A stretch of DNA of 64,000 bases from Bacteroidota bacterium (GTDB lineage Bacteria; Bacteroidota; Ignavibacteria; Ignavibacteriales; Ignavibacteriaceae), in assembly GCA_021815405.1 (NCBI GenBank), contig JAKAGV010000008.1, positions 186,001-250,000 of the forward strand, given 5' to 3'. Below the pieces are notes generated by a model. That model was not told the DNA's origin. It made no database searches and saw only the letters and a program-made list of their open reading frames with translations. Below are positions 47,472 to 55,668 of the stretch, in pieces. The position numbers and the translations under genes are program-made. How positions within the stretch are numbered: the first letter of the stretch is position 1; every line of letters starts with the position of its first letter.

Positions 47472-47682
47472 AGTACCGCATCTGTCAGTCACTGAATAAT
47501 AAGGCGAAAAACCCTATTAAATCAGTGTGGGAACTTGCCCGAACGCTTTTTGCTTCCTCTGTCCCGAAATCGGGATTCCGATTAAATCGAAATGAGGCCT
47601 GTAATAGACGCCGAAAGTCAAACTCCCTGTGTATAGAAAGTTAGTTTTTCATTTTATTACGGACTGACAGAGCGGTAGTAAC
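47472..47682 (-). ncRNA. ssrS: 6S RNA candidate (ssrS)
   Basis: The 240-base gap between zapA and rny holds a sequence closed by a long stem: ACCGCTCTGTCAGTC near the 5' end pairs with GACTGACAGATGCGGT near the 3' end. Inside are an AT-rich opening, a central bubble and an apical arm (AATCCCGATTTCGGGA). A rod of about 200 bases with an open centre directly downstream of zapA is the arrangement of 6S RNA, which mimics an open promoter to hold sigma-70 RNA polymerase. The identification rests on structure and position only; ends are approximate. Confidence 0.7.
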
Positions 47683-47684
47683 TT

Positions 47685-47981
47685 TTAAGATGGGTTAGAC
47701 ATAGCCGGGTCATTCAAGAGAAGCTTAATCTTTTTGATTTTGTCGGAAGCCTGAATAATAAACTCGCGGTTCTTATTCTTCTCAAGGAATAAGTCGTAAG
47801 CAATGTTTAGGCATGCAATAATTGCAATGGTCTGCGCCGGTTGGTCGGGCAGTTCTTCCTTTGTTTCCTCCATTACTTTGTTTACGTAGAGTGCAAGTTC
47901 TTTTGCAATCTCTTCGTTTTCAACTAATAGAGAATATTCTTTGTCAAATATTTTTATTTTAAGCTTTTTCTTGTCCTTCAT
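47685..47981 (-). CDS. zapA: Cell division protein ZapA
   Basis: 98 residues from ATG 47981; the track begins at a TTG seven codons earlier. KLKIKIFDKEYSLLVENEE and the helical middle (YVNKVMEETKEELPDQPAQTIAIIACLNIAYDLFLEK) fit the ZapA family, which cross-links FtsZ filaments. It follows a ZapB-like coiled coil and precedes the 6S candidate. Confidence 0.85.
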   Translation of the reverse strand: MKDKKKLKIKIFDKEYSLLVENEEIAKELALYVNKVMEETKEELPDQPAQTIAIIACLNIAYDLFLEKNKNREFIIQASDKIKKIKLLLNDPAMSNPS

Positions 47982-48019
47982 TATGTCTTTTCCACCTAAC
48001 AAACAATAAGTTTAAGAAC

Positions 48020-48364
48020 TTATGCCTGCCTTTCTGCCTTGCTTTCGGGCAGATTGGTAGACAGATGATATTCAATTTTAGAAATCAAATTTTGTATCCT
48101 AATTTTTAAATTCTCTCTCTCCTTCAAATTTAATGAATTAAACAAATTAGTTTCACCATCCTCTTTTTGGCTTTGAATTTCTCCTTCAATTTTAGAAAGT
48201 TTCTGCGTTAAGAAAGTATTCTCCGTCTTCAACTGTTTCAATTGCTCTTCAAGCTCGGCATTCCTGGAATGCAGCTCCTGATTTTTATGAGCAAGACTTG
48301 AAAGCTGCGTCTCAATCGCAGTCAAATCGTTTATAAGGACTTCGTACTTGGTTAAGTCTGCCAC
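48020..48364 (-). CDS. Coiled-coil protein between pheT and zapA
   Basis: 114 residues from GTG 48364, one base after the pheT stop, with AGAGG well placed inside pheT. Residues 10-75 are a continuous coiled coil (LSSLAHKNQELHSRNAELEEQL). Its size, shape and place before zapA suggest a ZapB-like or other division-linked role, but that is only contextual; coiled coils are not family-specific. Confidence 0.7.
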   Translation of the reverse strand: MADLTKYEVLINDLTAIETQLSSLAHKNQELHSRNAELEEQLKQLKTENTFLTQKLSKIEGEIQSQKEDGETNLFNSLNLKERENLKIRIQNLISKIEYHLSTNLPESKAERQA

Positions 48365-50773
48365 TTACGTACCTCTTAATGTTGCGTTGAATTTTTTACT
48401 TACTTCAGAAATTAATTTGGAAAACTCTTTTTCTATTTCTTCTTCGGTCAGCGTACGCTCATCGGAAAAATATTCAAGACTGAACGCCATGCTCTTTTTG
48501 TTTTCACCAAGCGACGGGTTCTCAAACAAATCGAATATCCTTACTGATTTCAGAAGCTCCGAACTCATTTGCCAAATGAACTTAATTACTTGTTCATAAG
48601 TTACTGATTTATCGAACACAAAAGCAAGGTCTCTTATAGATTTAGGATATTTTAGCGGCTCCTTATATTTTCTCCCCTCCGACTTAATGCTCTTAAGCAG
48701 ATTCAAGTCAAATTCAAAGCAGTAAACATCTTGCGGAATGTCGAACTGTTTCAGCAATTCTTTTTTTACTCTTCCGCCTGTGCCTAAAATTTTTCCTTTG
48801 TAGGATTTTGTATAGTATAAATCGAAAATTGTTTCTTCATTGTTATAATAAGAATCGGCAACTACTTTATCAAGTGAAAGCCTTAGTAGATAGCTGTCGA
48901 CAATTCCTTTTAAAGAATAAATGTCAAATGACTTCTCCGGCTGCTGCCATGTCTTTTCATTTTCTTTTCCTGTAAGAATAAAAAGCAGCTTCTGCACTTC
49001 TGTAAAATCTTCAAAACTTTCAATCTTTTCTTTATCCGGATTTAAGTTAAATACATTTCCGATTTCAAAAAGATGAAGAGTCTTTTCTCCAACGTTAATG
49101 TTTTTTGCAACCACTGATAGAGCGCCTGGAATGAGTGAAGTCCGCAGATACGCCATATCAATACTCTGCGGATTAAGTACCTGGATTCTGTTTCCGGTTA
49201 TTTCCGCAAGGCTTTCTCCTTGAAGAGGATTGTTCAGCATTTCATAAAAGCCAAGTGAGCATGCAATCTCTCTCGTTTGGTCTACAAAGCTTGATTCATC
49301 AACTTTTTCGCCGAGTGAAATTGAAATCTTAGAAATAGTTGGGATGTTATCGTATCCATTAATTCGAGCAATCTCTTCGATTAGATCAATCTCACGCTCG
49401 ATGTCTGAACGGTAAGTTGGAACAGAGAAACGAAATTCTTTTTCAGACTCGAATTTCACTTTAAGTCCGAGCCGTTTTAAGATTGAGATTACTTTTTCAT
49501 TCGGAACAGAATAACCGAGAATTTTTTTAATTCTTTCAAACCGGAGCGGCACTTCCTTCTCAACAATCTTTTCCGGATAAACATCTATAACGCCGTTTAG
49601 AATTTCACCTTCGCCAAGTTCCGCTATCAGTTGAGCTGTTCTTTCGGCAGCAAACAAAGTTCCTGAAGGGTCGACCCATCTTTCAAATCTATAAGATGCT
49701 TCGGTGCTTAATCCAAGCCGCTTTGAAGTTTTTCTAACGCTTGCCGGATTGAAAAATGCGCTTTCAATTAAAATATTTTTTGTTGAATTACTAATCTCTG
49801 AATTCTCTCCGCCCATTACTCCGGCAATTGCAACCGGCTTCTCTCCGTCGCAAATCATAAGAGTTCCGGCGGGCAGCTTCCTTTCTTTTGAATCGAGAGT
49901 TGTAAAAGTTGATTCAACTTCCGTACTCTTTACAACAATTTTATGCCCGGCAAGCCTGTCCAAATCAAATGCATGCAGCGGCTGACCCAACTCATACATA
50001 ACAAAGTTGGTTACATCCACTACGTTGTTAATCGGTCTCAGACCGATTTTAGTCAGCCTGTTCTTCAGCCACTCCGGCGATTCTTTAATCTCCACATTTC
50101 TAACAACCATAGCTGTATATCGCGGACAGTTTTCCGAATCTTCAATTTCAACCGAAGCAAAATCTTTTATTTTATGTGAAGATTCATGAAGCTTTAGTGA
50201 AGGCAGTTTAAATTCTTTATTATAGATTGCAGCCAAATCTCTTACAACGCCGATATGCGAAAGTGCATCAGGTCGGTTTGGAGTAATTGCAATCTCCATT
50301 ACGGTATCATTCAAAGAAAGCTCATCAGCGATTGATTTGCCGACGTTTACTTTTTCATCCAGCACCAAAATACCGGAATGGTCGTCGCTTAAATCAAGCT
50401 CGTCCTCGGCGCAAATCATTCCGTAAGATTCTACTCCGCGGATTTTTGCTTTTGTTATCTTAAAATTTCCTTTAGGTATTAAAGTTCCGATTGGTGCGAA
50501 AACAACTTTTTGCCCGGATTCAACATTAGGCGCTCCGCATATAACCTGCAAGTCTTCCGTTCCGGTGTTTACTATGCAGAGAGAAAGTTTATCTGCATTC
50601 GGATGTTTCTTTTTCTCTTTTACGTAGGCGACAATAAAGTCCTTGTAAATAGCAGTCTCGTCAACCACATCTTCAACTTCAAGACCGGACATAGTCAACC
50701 TCTCAACTATGTCATTCGAAGCAATGCCTTTTAAATCAATATAATCTTTTAACCAGTTTAATGATACTTTCAA
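48365..50773 (-). CDS. pheT: Phenylalanyl-tRNA synthetase beta subunit
   Basis: 802 residues. The order is an N-terminal B1 region with tRNA-binding EMAP-like domain (VCIVNTGTEDLQVICGAPN), B3/B4 editing domain (CPRYTAMVVRNVEI), B5, the catalytic-like core, and the C-terminal ferredoxin-like anticodon domain (PKSIRDLAFVFDKSVTYEQV). The start is TTG at 50773, with AGGAG seven bases before it and no in-frame ATG. It pairs with PheS upstream. Confidence 0.96.
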   Translation of the reverse strand: MKVSLNWLKDYIDLKGIASNDIVERLTMSGLEVEDVVDETAIYKDFIVAYVKEKKKHPNADKLSLCIVNTGTEDLQVICGAPNVESGQKVVFAPIGTLIPKGNFKITKAKIRGVESYGMICAEDELDLSDDHSGILVLDEKVNVGKSIADELSLNDTVMEIAITPNRPDALSHIGVVRDLAAIYNKEFKLPSLKLHESSHKIKDFASVEIEDSENCPRYTAMVVRNVEIKESPEWLKNRLTKIGLRPINNVVDVTNFVMYELGQPLHAFDLDRLAGHKIVVKSTEVESTFTTLDSKERKLPAGTLMICDGEKPVAIAGVMGGENSEISNSTKNILIESAFFNPASVRKTSKRLGLSTEASYRFERWVDPSGTLFAAERTAQLIAELGEGEILNGVIDVYPEKIVEKEVPLRFERIKKILGYSVPNEKVISILKRLGLKVKFESEKEFRFSVPTYRSDIEREIDLIEEIARINGYDNIPTISKISISLGEKVDESSFVDQTREIACSLGFYEMLNNPLQGESLAEITGNRIQVLNPQSIDMAYLRTSLIPGALSVVAKNINVGEKTLHLFEIGNVFNLNPDKEKIESFEDFTEVQKLLFILTGKENEKTWQQPEKSFDIYSLKGIVDSYLLRLSLDKVVADSYYNNEETIFDLYYTKSYKGKILGTGGRVKKELLKQFDIPQDVYCFEFDLNLLKSIKSEGRKYKEPLKYPKSIRDLAFVFDKSVTYEQVIKFIWQMSSELLKSVRIFDLFENPSLGENKKSMAFSLEYFSDERTLTEEEIEKEFSKLISEVSKKFNATLRGT

Positions 50774-50825
50774 ATCATAACTCCTGGAGTAAATACTTAC
50801 CCAATAAGTTTTTCATTCCAATTTA

Positions 50826-50915
50826 TTTTTCATTCAAATCATCCAAGATGCAAATCCCAAATGACCAACCCGCTCAGTTAGTCATCCCTTCTCTTCCTAA
50901 GAGAAGCGGTTGGGG
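50826..50915. repeat. Palindromic repeat of the CATCCAAG..CTTCTC type between pheS and pheT
   Basis: AAATCATCCAAG, a central CTCAGTTAGTCATCCCTTC, the hairpin TTCTCTTCCTAAGAGAA and GGTTGGGGGTTGAGTTC match in order the element at about 18664-18765. It separates two subunits of one enzyme, where genes are normally adjacent. Confidence 0.7.
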
Positions 50916-50922
50916 GTTGAGT

Positions 50923-51936
50923 TCAAAACTGCCTTAGGAACCTGAAATCATTTTCAAAGAAAATGCGGATGTCGTCAATCCCATACTTAAGCAGTGCAGT
51001 TCTTTCGATGCCCATTCCGAAAGCGTAGCCGGTGTATTTTTCATGGTCAATGTTTACGTTACCAAAAACGTTTGGGTCAACCATACCGCATCCAAGAATT
51101 TCAAGCCAGCCGGAATGCTTGCAGACTCTGCATCCTTTTCCGTGACAAAGGAAACAAGTTATATCCATCTCAGCGCTTGGTTCCGTAAACGGGAAAAAAC
51201 TTGGACGAAATCTATACTTCAAACCTTCACCATAAAATTGCTGTGCGAATGAAACGAGCGTTCCTTTCAGTTCGGCAAAAGTAACATCAGTGTCAACATA
51301 CAATCCTTCAACCTGATGAAACACGCAATAACTTCTTGAGCTGATTGCTTCGTTACGATAGCAAAGTCCCGGCATTATAACTCTGATTGGCGGCTTATAC
51401 TTCTCCATCACTCTTATTTGAACCGGCGAAGTGTGGGTTCTTAAAAGAAAATCTTCAGTAATAAAAAACGTATCCTGCATGTCTCTTGCCGGATGGTTTG
51501 GAGGAAAGTTTAACGCGCTAAAATTGTTGTAATCGGATTCAAGCTCCGGTCCGCCGACAACAGAAAAACCCAATCCCTTAAAAATTGTTTTAATTTCATC
51601 AAGCGTCTGAGTTATTAAATGCTTGCTGCCGATTATTCTTCTTGTACCCGGCAAGCTTAAATCAATTTTATCTTCTTCTTTTTCTTTGGAATTTTCAAGC
51701 TGGATTTTTACCGACTCGTACTTTGCCGTTAAGTCGGTTCGAAGTGTGTTGAGAGATTTTCCCAAAACCGGTTTCTCTTCCTTGGAGGCATTTTTTAATT
51801 CGTCAAAAAGCTGGGAGACTAACCCGTTCCTGCTGAAGTATTTTATTCTTAATTCTTCAAGCTGCTTTTGGTCTTTAATAGTAGCAATGTCCTGGTTGAA
51901 GCCGGAATTTATTTCGGAGATTTTTTCTTCAAGCAT
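50923..51936 (-). CDS. pheS: Phenylalanyl-tRNA synthetase alpha subunit
   Basis: 337 residues. An N-terminal coiled coil (about 1-85) contacts tRNA. The class II core holds motif 1 ([19 protein letters not shown]), [17 protein letters not shown]-like substrate segment ([20 protein letters not shown]), motif 2 ([23 protein letters not shown]) and motif 3 ([21 protein letters not shown]). A four-cysteine insert ([19 protein letters not shown]) is typical of the zinc-bearing bacterial type. Confidence 0.96.
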   Translation of the reverse strand: MLEEKISEINSGFNQDIATIKDQKQLEELRIKYFSRNGLVSQLFDELKNASKEEKPVLGKSLNTLRTDLTAKYESVKIQLENSKEKEEDKIDLSLPGTRRIIGSKHLITQTLDEIKTIFKGLGFSVVGGPELESDYNNFSALNFPPNHPARDMQDTFFITEDFLLRTHTSPVQIRVMEKYKPPIRVIMPGLCYRNEAISSRSYCVFHQVEGLYVDTDVTFAELKGTLVSFAQQFYGEGLKYRFRPSFFPFTEPSAEMDITCFLCHGKGCRVCKHSGWLEILGCGMVDPNVFGNVNIDHEKYTGYAFGMGIERTALLKYGIDDIRIFFENDFRFLRQF

Positions 51937-51956
51937 AAAATTTTAAAATAGAATTA

Positions 51957-51989
51957 CCCTCCCGGAATAATAAAATTATTCCAAGAGGG
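51957..51989 (-). promoter_or_regulatory. Hairpin between rplT and pheS
   Basis: CCCTC/GAGGG and GGAATAAT/ATTATTCC form a 13-bp stem with a CC/AA internal mismatch. On the minus strand no U-tract follows directly, so it may be a processing or attenuation structure rather than a full terminator. Confidence 0.5.
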
Positions 51990-51996
51990 CAAAAAA

Positions 51997-52344
51997 TTAG
52001 TTAGCGGAAAACTTAACTATTTCAGTAAATGCTGCCGGGTTTTCAACGGCGAGGTTGGCAAGAATCTTCCTGTTTATATCTACGCCTTTTTTGTTGAGCG
52101 CACTGATTAACCTGGAATAAGTTGTTCCGTTTAATCTTGCGGCTGCATTTATTCTAACAATCCAGAGCTGTCTGAATGTTCTTTTCTTAAGTCTTCTGTC
52201 TCTATAAGCATGAACCAAGCCTTTCTCAACGTGGTTCTTGGCAACAGTCCATACTTTACTTCTGGCGCCCCAGTAACCTTTGGCTAGTTCTAATACTCTC
52301 TTGCGTTTTCTATGTGAAGCTACTTTATTTTTTGAGCGTGGCAT
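51997..52344 (-). CDS. rplT: 50S ribosomal protein L20
   Basis: 115 residues, very basic. The N-terminal [18 protein letters not shown], then [12 protein letters not shown] and [21 protein letters not shown] are diagnostic. It follows rpmI by 18 bases in the usual infC-rpmI-rplT order. Confidence 0.98.
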   Translation of the reverse strand: MPRSKNKVASHRKRKRVLELAKGYWGARSKVWTVAKNHVEKGLVHAYRDRRLKKRTFRQLWIVRINAAARLNGTTYSRLISALNKKGVDINRKILANLAVENPAAFTEIVKFSAN

Positions 52345-52362
52345 CTTTAACCTTTCATTGCA

Positions 52363-52557
52363 TTATTTCTGAAGCATAATTCTTACACGCTTTACTTCGG
52401 CTTCGGATACCAATGTAAGGCGTCTCAACTTGCGTTTTCTCTTTGTACTTTTGGAAGTAAGTATGTGGCTTTTAAAAGCGCTTACTCTCTTGAACTTCCC
52501 GGAGGCGGTTTTTCTGAATCGCTTTCCCGCTCCGCTGTTGCTTTTCATTTTTGGCAT
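52363..52557 (-). CDS. rpmI: 50S ribosomal protein L35
   Basis: 64 residues, basic. [20 protein letters not shown] and the closing [12 protein letters not shown] are characteristic. It lies 13 bases after infC. Confidence 0.97.
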   Translation of the reverse strand: MPKMKSNSGAGKRFRKTASGKFKRVSAFKSHILTSKSTKRKRKLRRLTLVSEAEVKRVRIMLQK

Positions 52558-52570
52558 TTTATGTTCCTAT

Positions 52571-53101
52571 TTATTTCTTGCTTTTCATCTTCGATGGAAT
52601 CAGAATTACAGTCATGTTCTTCCCTTCCAAACGGATTGGGACTTCAACTTTTGCCACATCCTGAACCTTCTCGACGAACTTATTTAACAGTTCCTCGCCT
52701 TGTTCGGTGTAAGCTAATTCTCTTCCTTTAAACATTACAACTACTTTTACTTTATTTCCTTCTTCAAGGAAATTTAAAGCGTGCTTTGCTTTGAACTCAA
52801 AGTCATGCACGTCGGTATTTGGATGCAACCGTATTTCTTTTAGCAAAGAAACCTGCTGGTTCTTCCGCTGAATCTTTTCCCTTTTCTGCTGCTCGTATTT
52901 GAATTTTCCGAAATCAAGTATCTTGCACACCGGCGGCTTAGCCTGCGGCGCTATTTCAATTAAATCCTGACCGCGTTCGCCTGCAATTCTCAACGCATCT
53001 CTTACAGTGTAAATTCCAAGCTGGGCTCCATCGACATCTATCAGCCTTACCTTAGATGCCTTGATTTCCTCATTTACACGAACTTCTTCTTTTTGAGCGA
53101 T
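52571..53101 (-). CDS. infC: Translation initiation factor IF-3
   Basis: 176 residues if begun at ATC 53101. The N-domain reads VNEEIKASKVRLIDVDGAQLGIY, the linker FGKFKYEQQKRE and the C-domain KEIRLHPNTDVHDFEFK and VVMFKGRELAYTEQGEELL. No ATG exists between the thrS stop and the N-domain. AGAGAGG ends directly against the TTG at 53107 used by the track, too close to serve it, but stands 6 bases before ATC. Rare start codons in infC (AUU in E. coli) let IF-3 repress its own translation, so ATC is the likely start. Confidence 0.93.
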   Translation of the reverse strand: MAQKEEVRVNEEIKASKVRLIDVDGAQLGIYTVRDALRIAGERGQDLIEIAPQAKPPVCKILDFGKFKYEQQKREKIQRKNQQVSLLKEIRLHPNTDVHDFEFKAKHALNFLEEGNKVKVVVMFKGRELAYTEQGEELLNKFVEKVQDVAKVEVPIRLEGKNMTVILIPSKMKSKK

Positions 53102-53112
53102 TAGCAACCTCT

Positions 53113-55062
53113 CTAATTTGTTGTTGTAATTTTATTTTTAATTTCGGTCTCAATATTATCAATAAAATCAGACAAAGACAAAGAACCTAAGTCACCTTTT
53201 TTATGCTGCCTAACGGAAACATTTTGCGCAGCTTGTTCCTTCTCGCCTACAATCAGCATGTAAGGAACCTTGTGGTTTTCCCAATCTCTAATCTTATACC
53301 CGATTTTTTCATTCCTCTCGTCAAACTCTGCACGGATGTTTCTTCTTTTCAAAGATTCGTAAACTGACTTTCCGTAATCAATGTAATTTTGCGAAATAGG
53401 AATGACCGCAGCTTGAACCGGCGCCAGCCAGAGCGGGAATTCCCCAGCGTAATGCTCAATCAAAACTCCGATGAATCTTTCAAGTGAACCGAACGGAGCG
53501 CGGTGAATTACAACCGGTCTGTGCTTTTGTCCGTCGCTTCCGGTGTACTCAAGATTGAATCTCTCCGGCATTACATAATCAATTTGAACTGTACCGAGCT
53601 GCCATTTTCTTCCAAGCGCATCTTTAACCATAAAGTCGATTTTAGGTCCGTAGAATGCTGCTTCGCCTTCAGCAACGTAATAAGTAAGATTCATTTTGTC
53701 GGCGGCTTCTTTAATTTCCTGCTGGGCTTTTTCCCAAAGAGCAACATCGCCGCCGTACTTATCAACATTGTCATCACGGAATGAAAGCTGCGTTGTAAAT
53801 TCTTTAAATCCCATCTGACTGAAGACAACCTGGATGAGCTCGATTACGTTACAGACCTCATCTTTTAGCTGGTCTTGTCTTACAAACATATGCGAATCAT
53901 CCACAGCAAAAGAACGAACGCGAGTCAATCCGTTCAATTCGCCGGATTGCTCGTAACGGTAAACAGTTCCAAATTCCGCATAACGAATCGGAAGATCTCT
54001 GTAGCTTCTCGGCTTCGAAAGATAAATCTGGAAATGATGCGGACAATTCATCGGTTTAAGAAGATATTCTTCTTTGCCGTCATCCAATTTTATCGGAGGA
54101 AACTGGCTGTCTTTGTAATAAGGATAATGCCCGCTGGTTTTGTACAGATTTATATTTCCGATGTGTGGAGTAATAACCGGCTCGTAACCGCGCTTTCTTT
54201 GTTCTTCTCTAAGATAATTTTCAAGAGTCTCTCTAAGAATTGTTCCTCTCGGAAGCCATACCGGAAGTCCGCTGCCGATACTTTGAGAAATGAAAAACAG
54301 TTCGAGGTCTCTGCCTAATTTTCTGTGGTCACGCTTCTTTGCTTCTTCCAATCTTTGAAGATATTCATCAAGCATTTTCTTCTTAGGAAAAGAAACGCCG
54401 TAAATTCTCTGAAGCTGTTTATTATGCTCGTCGCCTCTCCAGTAGGAACCGGAAATGCTAAGTAGTTTTATATACTTTATCTTTCCAGTTGAAGGCAAAT
54501 GAGGACCGCGGCAAAGATCGGTAAAGTTTCCTTCTTTATAAATGCTGATGTCTTCCGAGTTCTCATCAATCTCTGAAAGAATTTCAACTTTGTAATTGTC
54601 ACCTTTCTTCTCAAAAAATTTTATTGCCTCCGATTTCGAAAGGTCTTGACGGACAAATGAGTTATTCTCCTTAGTCAGCTCACTCATCTTACCTTCGATT
54701 TTTTTCAAATCATCTTCAGTAAGATTCGAGTTGATATCAACGTCGTAATAAAATCCGGTTTCTATAGCCGGACCAACACCAAACTTTGCTTCCGGATAAA
54801 TTTCCTGTATTGCATGCGCCATCAAATGCGAAGTTGAATGCCAGTAAACTTCCTTCCCATGCTCATCATCGAAGGTAAGGAACTTAACAATAGCATTTGC
54901 ACTAAGCGGAGCGTGCAAGTCTTTAATAATTCCGTTCATCTCAACAGCAAGAGCTTCCTCAGCTAATCGCGGTGAAATTGACTCCGCAATTTTATAAGCC
55001 GAAGTTCCCTTCTCGAACTCTTTGCTGCTTCCATCCGGAAATGTAATTTTTATTTTATCCAT
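53113..55062 (-). CDS. thrS: Threonyl-tRNA synthetase
   Basis: 649 residues. A TGS domain (about 1-62) is followed by the editing domain (HSTSHLMAHAIQEIYPEAKFGVGP, the HxxxH site, and the later CRGPHLPSTG), the class II core with LKPMNCPHHFQIY, FGTVYRYEQSGELNGLTRVRSFAVDDSH and VIHRAPFGSLERFIGVLIEH, and the anticodon domain. It heads the thrS-infC-rpmI-rplT block. A terminator-like hairpin ends 11 bases before its ATG. Confidence 0.97.
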   Translation of the reverse strand: MDKIKITFPDGSSKEFEKGTSAYKIAESISPRLAEEALAVEMNGIIKDLHAPLSANAIVKFLTFDDEHGKEVYWHSTSHLMAHAIQEIYPEAKFGVGPAIETGFYYDVDINSNLTEDDLKKIEGKMSELTKENNSFVRQDLSKSEAIKFFEKKGDNYKVEILSEIDENSEDISIYKEGNFTDLCRGPHLPSTGKIKYIKLLSISGSYWRGDEHNKQLQRIYGVSFPKKKMLDEYLQRLEEAKKRDHRKLGRDLELFFISQSIGSGLPVWLPRGTILRETLENYLREEQRKRGYEPVITPHIGNINLYKTSGHYPYYKDSQFPPIKLDDGKEEYLLKPMNCPHHFQIYLSKPRSYRDLPIRYAEFGTVYRYEQSGELNGLTRVRSFAVDDSHMFVRQDQLKDEVCNVIELIQVVFSQMGFKEFTTQLSFRDDNVDKYGGDVALWEKAQQEIKEAADKMNLTYYVAEGEAAFYGPKIDFMVKDALGRKWQLGTVQIDYVMPERFNLEYTGSDGQKHRPVVIHRAPFGSLERFIGVLIEHYAGEFPLWLAPVQAAVIPISQNYIDYGKSVYESLKRRNIRAEFDERNEKIGYKIRDWENHKVPYMLIVGEKEQAAQNVSVRQHKKGDLGSLSLSDFIDNIETEIKNKITTTN

Positions 55063-55073
55063 AATTCGTATAT

Positions 55074-55098
55074 AAAAAAATCGGAATCTAATCCGATT
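55074..55098 (-). terminator. Intrinsic terminator just before thrS
   Basis: On the minus strand AATCGGA pairs with TCCGATT across a 6-base loop, followed by seven T. It would end transcripts from the two tRNA genes. Being within 11 bases of the thrS ATG it may instead act as an attenuator in the thrS leader. Confidence 0.7.
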
Positions 55099-55102
55099 AT
55101 AG

Positions 55103-55170
55103 CCTTATTCTTGCTTTTAATCTTACTCCCAATCTTAATCGAACGAAATCGAATAAGAGCAAGATTAAGA
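55103..55170. repeat. Palindromic repeat of the GATTAAG family
   Basis: CTTATTCTTGCTTTTAATC and TCTTAATCG face CGAATAAGAGCAAGATTAAG. The same family as 7861-7940. Confidence 0.65.
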
Positions 55171-55200
55171 CTGAAAGTAAATCAAACTAATCTATTTTCG

Positions 55201-55275
55201 TGGGCTCTAGAGGAGTCGAACCTCTGACCTTCTGTACGTCAAACAGACGCTCTAACCAAACTGAGCTAAGAGCCC
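55201..55275 (-). tRNA. tRNA-Val (GAC)
   Basis: Cloverleaf with acceptor GGGCTCT/AGAGCCC, D arm GCTCAGTTTGGTTAGAGC, anticodon stem TCTGT/ACAGA around TTGACGT (anticodon GAC) and T arm AGAGGTTCGACTCCTCT. CCA is not encoded. Confidence 0.95.
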
Positions 55276-55332
55276 TGAATCGGTCATTATCTACTGCAAT
55301 GATCAATGGCTGATGACAAATAATCAATTTAG

Positions 55333-55418
55333 TACCGAGAGCCGGACTCGAACCGGCACGGGTGAAAACACCCACAGGATTTTAAGTCCTGTGCGTCTAC
55401 CAATTCCGCCATCCCGGC
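55333..55418 (-). tRNA. tRNA-Leu (TAA)
   Basis: An 86-base class II tRNA. Acceptor GCCGGGA/TCTCGGT, D arm GCGGAATTGGTAGACGC, anticodon stem CAGGA/TCCTG around CTTAAAA (anticodon TAA), long variable arm GGGTGTTTTCACCC and T arm GCCGGTTCGAGTCCGGC. CCA is not encoded. Confidence 0.95.
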
Positions 55419-55606
55419 TTATAAAGAACATCCTTCAAAACTCAAATTTTAATTAAATTTGCTTTTTGCATTTTCATCATTCGGGTTTAATCCACTTCTC
55501 TTTGGGATATTCCCCGAAGGTTTTCAAAATTGGCGTGTAAATATAGATAAACACTGATATTATTGCAAGATTTGGCAGTCTAAATCAGAATTTTTCTACC
55601 TGAAAA

Positions 55607-55640
55607 TAAAAAGAGATGAACCATTGTTCATCTCTTTTTA
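55607..55640 (-). terminator. Intrinsic terminator after pfkA
   Basis: A perfect 14-bp stem (AAAAAGAGATGAAC / GTTCATCTCTTTTT) with a 4-base loop lies 29 bases past the pfkA stop; U-rich on either strand. Confidence 0.88.
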
Positions 55641-55668
55641 TTTATTGAAGTTTCATAACACGAAATTT

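Noticed and set aside
53503-54318. Two plus-strand ORFs of 93 and 147 codons
   Set aside because: Shadows of thrS.
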